A stretch of DNA of 64,000 bases from CANKJK01 sp040081715. Its GTDB lineage: Bacteria > Acidobacteriota > Vicinamibacteria > Vicinamibacterales > UBA2999. Positions 36,684 through 45,061 of the stretch are shown here, piece by piece. The position numbers and the translations under genes are program-made. The number at the start of each line of letters is the position of its first letter. Within the stretch, counting starts at the first letter, position 1. The DNA lies in contig JBEBFY010000006.1 of NCBI GenBank assembly GCA_040081715.1, positions 134,413 through 198,412 of the forward strand. The letters run 5' to 3'. The notes under the pieces are model-generated. The model was not told where the DNA came from. It made no database searches and saw only the letters and a program-made list of their open reading frames with translations.

Positions 36684-37820
36684 ATGCAGCCGAACTACTT
36701 CACTCTCCTCTGGCGCAGGAGCGGCGTCCTGATCGTGTTCGGACTATGTGTCCTTATAGGCGCGGGTACCTATCGTGCGGCCACCCAGGGGCAGACGAAG
36801 GCGTTCCTGATCGTGCAGTCTGACCAGGGGATTCACTACGGACAGTTCGAAGAAGACTGCCCGAAGGGATTCGAGATGACGGTGGAGGAGGCTTTCCTCG
36901 CCACGAAGAGTTCTCAGGAGCGAGAACGCCTGCTCCGGCCCGAGAATGCCAAGGAGTACGCGAAGGGCTGGAAGGACGACTTCATTACCGGGCCGGGCGG
37001 GGAGAACGTCTGCAACAACCCGAAGTCCTTCGTCAATGATCCCCAGCACCCGCCGTTCCGGGGCGTGACGAGCAAGGTCGCCTATGGGATGAATCTCGAT
37101 GGGGCGACGGACGCGAGCGCAACGGCGGGGACCTGCGGTCACGATCCGTTTCTGGACGAGAACGGGGAGCCGGGGATTGACAACCAGCTCTATCGCGCCA
37201 TCGGCTGCACGAAAATGCATCGAAGCACCGGGCCGTCCGCGCACGCGTACATCCGGCCCTTCCTACTCGAAATCCGAGGGCTGGATGATGCCCGGAACGA
37301 CGACCACGTCGAGGTCGGCATCTACTCCACGGATGGCGCACCGCTCCAGGGGCCTGACGGAAAGGCCATGGCGAACCAGACGCTGACCATCACGAAGAAC
37401 CCCCGCTGGCGCACGACGGTCGCGGGCAGGATTGTCAACGGGCAGTTGACGACCGACGTGGCCAACGTGATCTATCTGCACGAAGTGCTCTCCACGTGGG
37501 GCTTGTTCGGCCAGGACTACGACTATGAGTTCCACAAGGCGCGCTTCCGGGTCTCGCTGGAGGCTGACGGGACGCTTTCCGGGCTGATGGCGTCCTACCG
37601 CCCGATCGACAACATCTTCACCACCGGACGATGCTGCAAGGGCACCGCCAGCACCGCGAACTTCGACTGTGCGTCCGAGCACAAGACGCTCACGATGCTT
37701 GCCGACGGCAATCCGGATCCGGCGACGGGTCAGTGCACGCGGATCTCGTCGGCGTCGAATCTGAAGGGCATCCCCGTGTTCACGGCCGCAGCGCGCGGAG
37801 ACCTGGCGAGCAAGAACTAG
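36684..37820 (+). CDS. P-family secreted Cys-rich protein, copy 5
   Basis: The 378-residue protein starts MQPNYFTLLWRRSGVLIVFG (signal peptide) and carries the eight-cysteine version of the family pattern: YGQFEEDCPKGFEMTVEE, FITGPGGENVCNNPKSFVND, YGMNLDGATDASAT, IDNQLYRAIGC, YRPIDNIFTTGRCCKGTAS and PDPATGQCTRIS. It is closest to copy 1, so a copy 1-like gene was duplicated to head the second operon. Other in-frame ATGs lie at 36645 and 36666; none has a convincing ribosome site. The DUF1592 gene follows six bases downstream. Confidence 0.8.
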   Translation: MQPNYFTLLWRRSGVLIVFGLCVLIGAGTYRAATQGQTKAFLIVQSDQGIHYGQFEEDCPKGFEMTVEEAFLATKSSQERERLLRPENAKEYAKGWKDDFITGPGGENVCNNPKSFVNDPQHPPFRGVTSKVAYGMNLDGATDASATAGTCGHDPFLDENGEPGIDNQLYRAIGCTKMHRSTGPSAHAYIRPFLLEIRGLDDARNDDHVEVGIYSTDGAPLQGPDGKAMANQTLTITKNPRWRTTVAGRIVNGQLTTDVANVIYLHEVLSTWGLFGQDYDYEFHKARFRVSLEADGTLSGLMASYRPIDNIFTTGRCCKGTASTANFDCASEHKTLTMLADGNPDPATGQCTRISSASNLKGIPVFTAAARGDLASKN

Positions 37821-37826
37821 AAACCA

Positions 37827-39530
37827 ATGGCCATGAATCGCATGACTGCGAACCGCCGGATCAGCTCGTCGATCGCCGTGGCTGCCGTCGCCGCCATGGC
37901 GAGCGTAGCCCTACTCGCGCAGACGCCGCCGGCCAAACCCGCCGCCGGTGCGGCGAAGCCCGTGGCGGTGTCCACGGGCCTGCGCCGTCTGACGGAGCAG
38001 CAGTACCGCAACGCGATGGCGGACATCTTCGGCGAGGATATCCAGGTGGCCGGCCGGATGGATCCCATCGCGCGGCTCCCACACGAACTGCAGATTGCCG
38101 GCGTCAGCCGGATCGGCGTCTCGCTGGCGGGCACGGAAGAGTTCGACCGCATGGCCCTCAACGTGGCCGGACAGGTGGTTGACGAGAAGCACCGGGACGC
38201 CCTTGTCGCGTGCAAGCCGCGTGACGTGAAGGCTCCGGACGATGAGTGCGCGGCCAAGTTCTTCCTGCGAACGGGCCGCCTCATCTTCCGGCGGCCGCTT
38301 GCCCTGAAGGACGTCCAGGCGCAGGTCGCGGCTGCCGGCGAAGCGACGCGAATCACCAAGGACTTCTATCAGGGTCTGCAACTGAGCCTGGCCTCGATGC
38401 TGGAGTCCCCAAAGTTCCTCTTCGACCTCGACATGCTCGAGGCCGATCCCGCCAGGCCTGGCCAGAAGCGGCTGGATGCCTACTCGAAGGCGACGCGGCT
38501 GAGCCTGTTCCTCTGGAACACGACGCCGGACGAGGGATTGCTCACTGCGGCCGCACGAGGGGACCTGCACACGCGGCTGGGGCTGGCCAGGCAGGTGGAC
38601 CGCATGCTCGCCTCGCCGCGTCTCGAAACCGGCGTCAGGGCCTTCTTCTCGGACATGCTCGAGTTCGAGAAGATGGCCGACCTCTCCAAGGACCCGGTGA
38701 TTTTTCCGCAGTTTGCCCGCGAGGTGAAGGCCGACATGCCGGAGCAGACACTCAGGACTCTTGTCGATCTGCTGGTCCGGCGCAACGGCGACTACCGGGA
38801 CGTCTTCACGAGCCGCGAGACCTTCATGACCAGGCCTCTTGGCGTGGTCTACGGCGTGCCGGTTGAGCAGGCGACAGGATGGGTGAAGCACACCTTCCCG
38901 CAGGACAGTCCTCGCGCCGGTCTCCTGACCCACATGAGCTTCCTGGCCGCGCATTCGCACGACGGGCGCAGTTCGCCGACGCTGCGCGGTAAGGCCTTGC
39001 GGGAACTGGTCCTGTGCCAGGCAATTCCGGACCCGCCCGCGAACGTCAATTTCGCGCTGCTGAACGACACGAAAAACGAGCGGCTGCGTACCGTGCGGGA
39101 CCGGTTGACGGTCCATCGCAACAGTCAGGCGTGCGCCGGCTGTCACAAGATGATGGACCCTATCGGGTTGAGTCTTGAGAACTTCGACGGTGTCGGTGGT
39201 TATCGCACGCAGGAGAACGGCGTGGCCATCGATGCCAGCGGGGATCTGGATGGCAGCAAGTTCGGAGACCCCGTGAGCCTCGGGCAGACCGTTCGCAATA
39301 ACCCCGCTGTGCCGGCCTGCCTGGTTACGAGAGCCTCCCAGTTCGCGTTGCGCAGGCCCCTGAGTGAGGCCGAAGCCGGGTGGGCGAAGGATCTGACGTC
39401 GCGGTTCGTGACCGACGGGTACCGCCTGCGCTCACTACTGCGCCGAATCGCGACGAGCGACACATTCCTCCGGGTGACATCCCTTCCACCGGTTTCCGGT
39501 CGGCCTGCGAATAAAGAGGTGACGCAATGA
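37827..39530 (+). CDS. DUF1592/DUF1588/DUF1585 heme-binding protein, copy 2
   Basis: The 567-residue exported protein parallels the copy at 27803-29494 throughout: LRRLTEQQYRNAMADIFGED, FRRPLALKDVQ, SMLESPKFLFDLDM, ATRLSLFLWNTTPDEGLL, SSPTLRGKALRELVLCQ, the heme motif CAGCH in CAGCHKMMDPIGLSLENFDG and ACLVTRASQFALRRPL. The signal peptide is Ala-rich (ISSSIAVAAVAAMASVALLA). The stop overlaps the DUF1552 start by four bases (ATGA). It is inferred to be a second, possibly differently specific, copy of the same two-gene unit. Confidence 0.9.
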   Translation: MAMNRMTANRRISSSIAVAAVAAMASVALLAQTPPAKPAAGAAKPVAVSTGLRRLTEQQYRNAMADIFGEDIQVAGRMDPIARLPHELQIAGVSRIGVSLAGTEEFDRMALNVAGQVVDEKHRDALVACKPRDVKAPDDECAAKFFLRTGRLIFRRPLALKDVQAQVAAAGEATRITKDFYQGLQLSLASMLESPKFLFDLDMLEADPARPGQKRLDAYSKATRLSLFLWNTTPDEGLLTAAARGDLHTRLGLARQVDRMLASPRLETGVRAFFSDMLEFEKMADLSKDPVIFPQFAREVKADMPEQTLRTLVDLLVRRNGDYRDVFTSRETFMTRPLGVVYGVPVEQATGWVKHTFPQDSPRAGLLTHMSFLAAHSHDGRSSPTLRGKALRELVLCQAIPDPPANVNFALLNDTKNERLRTVRDRLTVHRNSQACAGCHKMMDPIGLSLENFDGVGGYRTQENGVAIDASGDLDGSKFGDPVSLGQTVRNNPAVPACLVTRASQFALRRPLSEAEAGWAKDLTSRFVTDGYRLRSLLRRIATSDTFLRVTSLPPVSGRPANKEVTQ

Positions 39531-40864
39531 GTTTCAAGCTGGATCGACGCACTGCCCTTCGTGGACTGTTCAGTGGAACCACGATGGCGGTGGCACTGCC
39601 GTATCTCGACTGCTTCCTGAGCGACAACGGAAACCTGCTCGCCTCCGGTGCGCCGCTGCCGACGCGCTTCGGCACGTGGTTCTGGGGCCTCGGCTGCAGC
39701 CCGGGCCGGTGGCATCCGGACAATGTCGGGGCCGACTATGACCTGAAGCCGGAGCTGTCGGCGATGGCGCCCTTCAAGAAGAAGGTGACGGTCTTCAAGG
39801 GATTCGACTGTCTGCTTGATGGCAAGCCGAACTTCCCGCATGGGACCGGCGGTCCGACGATCCGGACGGGTACCGCTCCGGGGAATCAGGGCGTGCTGCC
39901 GGGCGCATCGTTCGACAACATCATCGCGGGCGTGATCGGGAGCACCAGCCGCTTCCGCACGCTGGATGTGTCCGGCATCGGTGATCGCAACAACAGCCTG
40001 AGCGGCAGCGGCGCCGGCCAGGCGAACCCCCCTGAGACATCGGCGGCGCGCCTGTACCAGCGCATCTTCGGCGAAGGGTTCACGGACCCGAACTCCGCCG
40101 AGTTCGTGCCGGATCCCTTCATCATTGCGCGCAAGAGCGTCCTCTCCGTGGTCAAGGATCAGCGCCTCGACCTCGAGAAGCGGCTGGGCGTCGCCGACCG
40201 GCAGCGGCTCGATCAGTATTTCACGGGCATCCGGCAGGTCGAGAGCCAGCTCGCGATTCAGTTGCAGCAGCCAGAGCCGCTCGAGGCCTGCACTGTGCCC
40301 TCCCGGCCGGAAGAGAAGAACGTGGCCAACGAACTCGAGGACGTCGTCCAGAACCATGAGGCCATGGTGCGTCTCCTGGCGATGGCGCTGGCGTGCAACC
40401 AGACGAAGGTGTTCAATGTCGCCTTCAACAACGGGGCATCGAGCCTGACGCGCCGTGGCAGCTCAACGTCGCACCACCAGCTCACGCACGACGAACCGCG
40501 TGATCCGGTGCTTGGGTATCAGCCGCAGGCCACGAAGTTCGTCGAGGACATCATGAAGCAGTGGGCGTTGCTGCTGCAGGTGTTCGACAGCATGCCGGAA
40601 GGTGATGGGACACTGCTCGACCACATGCTCATCGTGGCGCATTCGGAGACAGAGCTGGCGTCGAATCACAACGTCAGCAACATGCCGATCATGCTGGCTG
40701 GCCTCGCCAGCGGGAAGGTCAAGTCGGGACTCTGCGTCGACGGGAAGAAGGATCCGGTCTCGCGGATTGGTCTGACGGCGATGCAGATCATGGGGGTGCC
40801 GATCGACACGTTCGGCACGCAGTCGCTGACGACGAAGAAGACGATCAGCGAAATTCTCGTCTGA
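39527..40864 (+). CDS. DUF1552 family protein, copy 2
   Basis: The 445-residue protein starts MSFKLDRRTALRGLFSGTT, again a twin-arginine-like signal, then VALPYLDCFLSDNG. Shared blocks with the copy at 29494-30831 include RFGTWFWGLGC, FKGFDCLLDGKPNFPHGTGG, KVFNVAFNNGASSLTRRGSS and HSETELASNHN. Its start overlaps the upstream DUF1592 gene by four bases. Function unknown; constant pairing with DUF1592 suggests that the two act together outside the cytoplasm. Confidence 0.9.
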   Translation: MSFKLDRRTALRGLFSGTTMAVALPYLDCFLSDNGNLLASGAPLPTRFGTWFWGLGCSPGRWHPDNVGADYDLKPELSAMAPFKKKVTVFKGFDCLLDGKPNFPHGTGGPTIRTGTAPGNQGVLPGASFDNIIAGVIGSTSRFRTLDVSGIGDRNNSLSGSGAGQANPPETSAARLYQRIFGEGFTDPNSAEFVPDPFIIARKSVLSVVKDQRLDLEKRLGVADRQRLDQYFTGIRQVESQLAIQLQQPEPLEACTVPSRPEEKNVANELEDVVQNHEAMVRLLAMALACNQTKVFNVAFNNGASSLTRRGSSTSHHQLTHDEPRDPVLGYQPQATKFVEDIMKQWALLLQVFDSMPEGDGTLLDHMLIVAHSETELASNHNVSNMPIMLAGLASGKVKSGLCVDGKKDPVSRIGLTAMQIMGVPIDTFGTQSLTTKKTISEILV

Positions 40865-40887
40865 CGGATCGCTGTGGGGGGGGTGAG

Positions 40888-41763
40888 ATGAACCTGCGAA
40901 CACTGTCGATTGCCGCGTGCCTCCTGTCCATGGGCGCCGGGGGTCAGTTACTCGTGGCCGCGGCGGGCCAGGAGGGACCGCCGCAGGTCGCGACGCCCCC
41001 GGAGATCACCATCCAGGACACCCCGGTGGGCCCGATGCTCTCGGATGCAAAGGGCTACACCCTGTACGTGACGGACCGGGACAAGGACGCCGGGAAGTCG
41101 AGCTGCTACGGGCCATGCGCGGAGCAATGGGTGCCGTTGCGCGCCCAGGCTGACCCCAGGGCGTTCGGCGACTGGTCGATCGTGGCTCGTGAGGATGGAC
41201 GTCCACAGTGGGCGTATAAGGGGCGGCCGCTGTATCGCTACCGCTGGGAAGGAAAGCCGCGGTGGGCGGAGGCGCAGAATGACTTCTGGCGCTATGCCGC
41301 GCTCAGTCCGTGGCCTGTCCCTGGGACAGGACGCCGGGGGTTCGCGGCGGCCGCCGTCCGCGCCACGATCGTGCTCCCGCCAGGCCCCGGCGGCATCACC
41401 GGCCAAGTGACCCGTAAGGGCAACGTCTTCGCGGATTCGAAGGGCATGACCCTCTACAGGCGCTCGGCGACAGCGCCGTGCGCCGGAGAGTGTCTTGAGT
41501 CCTGGGTCGCGCTTACCGCGCCTCAGGCGGCGTCGGCGCTCGGCGATTGGACCATCGTGGCGAGGAACGACGGGACGCGGCAGTGGGCGTACCAAGGGCG
41601 CCCGGTGTATCGCTCGACCAAGGACGCCAAGCCGAGTGACACGAACGGCGCTGACGGCGAATGGCAGCCAGTGCCTGTGCCCGCTGGTGCGGCGACGGCT
41701 TCCGCATCAGCAGCGCCGGCGGCCGCCGCGCCTAGAAAGCCCGTCGGCAACCAGGTGCCATGA
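40888..41763 (+). CDS. Secreted PF03640-repeat protein, copy 2
   Basis: The 291-residue exported protein has two Lipoprotein_15 repeats: GYTLYVTDRDKDAGKSSC with CAEQWVPL and YKGRPLYRYRWEGK, then GMTLYRRSATAPCAGECLES with YQGRPVYRSTKDAKPSDTNG. The linker is shorter than in copy 1, and the C-terminus ends in an Ala/Ser-rich tail. A signal peptide is present (LSIAACLLSMGAGGQLLVAA). It occupies the same position after DUF1552 as copy 1, confirming that the operons are duplicates. Confidence 0.83.
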   Translation: MNLRTLSIAACLLSMGAGGQLLVAAAGQEGPPQVATPPEITIQDTPVGPMLSDAKGYTLYVTDRDKDAGKSSCYGPCAEQWVPLRAQADPRAFGDWSIVAREDGRPQWAYKGRPLYRYRWEGKPRWAEAQNDFWRYAALSPWPVPGTGRRGFAAAAVRATIVLPPGPGGITGQVTRKGNVFADSKGMTLYRRSATAPCAGECLESWVALTAPQAASALGDWTIVARNDGTRQWAYQGRPVYRSTKDAKPSDTNGADGEWQPVPVPAGAATASASAAPAAAAPRKPVGNQVP

Positions 41764-41777
41764 GCCGCAGGAAGTAG

Positions 41778-42632
41778 ATGCAGGAGGTTCAGGCGCTGTC
41801 GAAGCACTGGACTCGACGGTTCACTCCGCTTGTCGTTGGTGCCCTAGTCGTTGTGGGCGGCGCCAGGGCCGCCTCGCCACCGGCCGAGTCGTTCTTCCCG
41901 GACGGCATCCGCCGTCTGACCGCGCAGCAGTATTACCGCACAATTGCCGACGTCTTCGGAGACGACCTGGAGGTTGCGAGCCTTGCGCAGTCTCCGGATC
42001 GGTTCGAGCAGTCCGACTGGATGGCGCAGGGGATCGCGGCACAGGTGGTGGACACCGGGCATCGCGCCGCGCTCGTCGGATGCACGCCCCGTGATGTGAG
42101 ACAGCCGGATGACGGGTGCGCGACGACGTTCTTCCGTCGAACCGGGCGCCTGCTGTTTCGACGGCCCCTGTCTGAAGGCGACCTCAAGGCCTACGTCGTG
42201 GCTGCGAGCGAGGCGACCCGACTCACGAAGAACTTCCACTCAGGTCTGGCCTTGAGTCTTGCGTCGATGCTGGCATCCCCGAAGTTCCTCTACGATGTCG
42301 ACATCCTGGAGCCGGACCCGGCGAGGCCAGGCACGCAGCGGCTCGACGCGTACTCCAAAGCGGCGCGTGTGAGCCTCTTTCTCTGGAATGCGGCGCCGGA
42401 CATCGACCTGCTGGACGCGGCTGCCCGCGGCGCACTGCACACGCCGTCAGGGCTGGCGAGCGAGGTCGACCGGCTGCTGACGTCGCCGAGACTGGCCGCC
42501 GGTGAACTGGCATCGCGGTTCGGGCAGGAAGGAGCTCCGCTTCGGGCATTGCTGCGCGACACAGTGACGAATGTAACGTTCTTACATGTCTCGCCTGCGT
42601 CGCGTGCGGCCCCGCGGGAGAACGAGAGGTAG
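41778..42632 (+). pseudogene. Collapsed third DUF1592 gene
   Basis: The frame is open for 284 residues, but it is an internal-deletion product. Residues 44-236 match the DUF1592 N-terminal half (IRRLTAQQYYRTIADVFGDD, FLWNAAPDIDLLDAA, VDRLLTSPRL). Then the sequence jumps straight to the family C-terminus (ELASRFGQEGAPLRALLRD), skipping about 270 residues with the heme motif. A smaller gap of about 18 residues lies after DDLEVAS. No DUF1552 or PF03640 gene follows. It is the remnant of a third cassette; whether the short protein is made is unknown. Confidence 0.75.
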
Positions 42633-42649
42633 ACTCTCTCGGCTAGCAC

Positions 42650-43711
42650 GTGAGATTCCCTGCCGCAGTACTCGTATCCGCCATCATGGCGTCGTGCACG
42701 ACACCACCGCCAACAGACGGTGTCGCGCGTGTGGACGGCCGTGCGATCTCTCTGGCCGAGGTGGACGCCAGGTGGCGTGAACTCAACCAGGCAGAGCAGT
42801 TGCGCGCGCAGCAGGCGATGTACGACGGGCGCCGCAAGGCGCTGGACGCGATCATCGCTGACCAGCTGCTGGAGAAAGCCGCGCGGTCACACGGCCTCAG
42901 CCTGCAACAGTACCTGGCGCAGGAGATGCCGCGGCGCACGCGCGCGGTGACTGAGGCGGATGTCGAATCGTTCTACGCCGAGAACCGCGAGCGCCTGCAG
43001 GGGCAGCCGATCGCGGATGTGCAGGCGGCGATCGCGGACCTGCTGGAATCCCGTCGGCAGACCGAGGCACGGGAGTCGCTCCTTGCGGAGTTGGGGAAGG
43101 CCGGGGGCGGGACCGTGATCAGCCTCGAGCCTCCGCGGCAACTGGTCGACGTGGCCTCCACGGACCCGGTGCGTGGCCCGCGCTCGGCGCGTGTCACGAT
43201 CGTGGAGTTCTCGGACTATCAGTGTCCGTTCTGCGCGCGCGTGACTCCCTCACTTGCGAAGGTGCTCGCGACGTATGGAGATCGCGTCAGGCTTGTCTGG
43301 AAGGACTTCCCCCTGGAGGACATTCACCCCCGCGCCGTCGAGCTGGCACGGGCCGCCCGGTGCGCCGGGGAAGAGGGCAAGTACTGGGAGTTCCACGACC
43401 GCGTCTTTGCGAGCCAGGAGCAGGCCGCGACACTTCCGCTCGACGACTATGCAAAGGCGCTGGGGATTCAGCCGCGGGACTTCGCGGAGTGCGTTAAGTC
43501 AGGCCGGCACACAAAGGCGGTGATTGAAGGGCAGGATGCGGGCAACCGCCTCGGCGTCGAGTCCACGCCAACACTGTTCGTCAATGGCCGGAGGATCACC
43601 GGTGCGCAACCATTCGAGGTTCTGGCGCGCGTGATCGACGACGAACTCGCCCGAGGCGCGGACGCTAGCGCACCGTCAGGTGCGCGCGAAAGTAGTGCAC
43701 CATCTCCTTGA
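42650..43711 (+). CDS. SurA_N-like / DsbA-like thioredoxin lipoprotein
   Basis: The 353-residue protein starts at GTG with VLVSAIMASC, a lipoprotein signal. Residues about 25-130 are helical and resemble the N-terminal domain of SurA-type foldases (GRRKALDAIIADQLLEKAA). Residues about 165-335 form a DsbA-family thioredoxin domain with active site CPFC in FSDYQCPFCARVTPSLAKV and cis-Pro in GVESTPTLFVNG. It would make or rearrange disulfides outside the cytoplasm. It sits at the end of the second P/DUF1592 operon, whose P protein has conserved cysteines. Its 3' end overlaps the convergent ACP gene by 47 bases. Confidence 0.85.
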   Translation: MRFPAAVLVSAIMASCTTPPPTDGVARVDGRAISLAEVDARWRELNQAEQLRAQQAMYDGRRKALDAIIADQLLEKAARSHGLSLQQYLAQEMPRRTRAVTEADVESFYAENRERLQGQPIADVQAAIADLLESRRQTEARESLLAELGKAGGGTVISLEPPRQLVDVASTDPVRGPRSARVTIVEFSDYQCPFCARVTPSLAKVLATYGDRVRLVWKDFPLEDIHPRAVELARAARCAGEEGKYWEFHDRVFASQEQAATLPLDDYAKALGIQPRDFAECVKSGRHTKAVIEGQDAGNRLGVESTPTLFVNGRRITGAQPFEVLARVIDDELARGADASAPSGARESSAPSP

Positions 43712-43916
43712 GGGTGGTCAGCTTCCCGTAGTCAGCCTCGGGGATCTCGACACCTGTCGCCTCGCTGAGGGCAATGAGCACCCTGAGGAAGTCGAACGAG
43801 TCGATGTCGACCGCCTCACGGATGGGCTGGTCGGGCGAGAGCGATGCCGGGTCCGCCTCGGGGGCAACCTTCTGCAGTTCGTGGGCGATGAGGCGGGTCA
43901 GTTCGGCGTCGGTCAT
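43665..43916 (-). CDS. Acyl carrier protein
   Basis: The 83-residue acidic helical protein has the phosphopantetheine serine in VDIDSFDFLRVLIALSEATG near residue 39. The motif is DSFDF rather than the DSLD of fatty-acid ACP, so it is probably a specialised carrier. Its ATG overlaps the stop of the E2 gene (ATGA), making it the last member of an operon with an acyl-CoA ligase and a 2-oxoacid dehydrogenase. The gene overlaps the convergent DsbA-like gene. Confidence 0.87.
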   Translation of the reverse strand: MTDAELTRLIAHELQKVAPEADPASLSPDQPIREAVDIDSFDFLRVLIALSEATGVEIPEADYGKLTTLKEMVHYFRAHLTVR

Positions 43917-45061
43917 GGCTGTTCAGGGGTCTGCAGGTGGCGGTTGAGCGCATCGAGAAAGCGCGCGCCGAGGTGGCCGTCCGTGGCACGGTGATCGGCA
44001 GCGAGGCTGGCCGCAATTACCGGCCGCACCACGACTGCCCCGCGCTCGGCCCAGGGCTGGTCGAGGATGCGGCCGAATCCAACGAGGGCTACCTGCGGCG
44101 GGTAGATCACGCCGAGTACTGACTCCGCCCCGCCGTCTCCCATGCTCGTGACCGTGGCGGTCGCATCGGTCATCTCCGAGCTGCGCAGCCGCCCCGCGCG
44201 GGCACGCGGAATCAGGTCCCGAAGCTCGGCCATCAGTGCGTCGCAGGACTTCCTGTCCACGTCGTGCAGTGCCGGTGCCACCAGGCCACCGCCCCTCAAC
44301 GCGATCGCGAAGCCCAGGTGTATCTCTTCGACCGGCCGGTGCTGTCCGTCGATCCAGTAGCCGTTGAGGACAGGGACGTCCCGCAAGGCGCGCGCGGTTG
44401 CCCTGAGCAGGACCACGGCCGGGAGAATTCGGTCGGTGATGCTGCGCTGCTCGTTCTCGCGCCGCAGCCAGGCGAGGGCCGCGTTCATGTCGATCCGGCT
44501 CTGAAGGTAGTAATGCGGGATCTCCCGCTTCGATCTGGACATGGCCGCCGCGATGGCCCGGCGTATGGGCGCGAGTCCCTCGTCTGGCGCCACGACCGTT
44601 CCGGCTGCCGCCGGTGACGCGACAGCCGCGAGACGATCGATGTCCGCGAGCTCGATCGCTCCACTGGGGCCGCTGCCGGCGATGCCGGCCAGGTCGATGC
44701 CCAGTGCCTGGGCCCGCGCGCGGGCTGCCGGAGATACGCGGACCCGGCGGCCGGTATCTGGCCCCGCTGTGAGGGTCTGGGTCACCGGGGATGGCAGCGG
44801 CGGAGAGGCCTTGGGCGCCGCGCCCCCCTCGGATCGGATGGTCGCCATGCGTGCGCCGACCTGAACCTTGGCACCCGGTGCGACGTGCAGGGCTTCAACC
44901 GTACCAGGCTCAAAGCACTCGATGTCGATGAGCCCCTTCTCCGTCTCGACTTCCGCCACGATATCGCCGCGCGCGACTACCTGGCCCGGCGCCACGCGCC
45001 ACGCCACCAGGGTGCCTGCGGCCATGTCGGCCCCGAGGCTCGGCATCAGGAAATCAGGCAT
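43913..45061 (-). CDS. 2-oxoacid dehydrogenase E2 acyltransferase
   Basis: The 382-residue protein has one lipoyl domain (residues 1-75, lipoyl Lys in VETEKGLIDIE), an E3-binding domain (RVSPAARARAQALGIDL, near 110-145) and a catalytic domain ending with the active-site motif AADHRATDGHLGARFLDAL. It moves acyl groups from the lipoyl arm to CoA. The start MPDFLMPSLGADM overlaps the E1-beta stop by eight bases. No E3 gene is present. Overlap with the ACP gene raises the question of whether acyl groups also pass to ACP. Confidence 0.92.
   Translation of the reverse strand: MPDFLMPSLGADMAAGTLVAWRVAPGQVVARGDIVAEVETEKGLIDIECFEPGTVEALHVAPGAKVQVGARMATIRSEGGAAPKASPPLPSPVTQTLTAGPDTGRRVRVSPAARARAQALGIDLAGIAGSGPSGAIELADIDRLAAVASPAAAGTVVAPDEGLAPIRRAIAAAMSRSKREIPHYYLQSRIDMNAALAWLRRENEQRSITDRILPAVVLLRATARALRDVPVLNGYWIDGQHRPVEEIHLGFAIALRGGGLVAPALHDVDRKSCDALMAELRDLIPRARAGRLRSSEMTDATATVTSMGDGGAESVLGVIYPPQVALVGFGRILDQPWAERGAVVVRPVIAASLAADHRATDGHLGARFLDALNRHLQTPEQP

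Noticed and set aside
29494..40864. Two DUF1592-DUF1552 operons as a simple recent tandem duplication
   Set aside because: The copies are clearly diverged along their length and differ in P-gene number and receptor presence, so the duplication is not recent.
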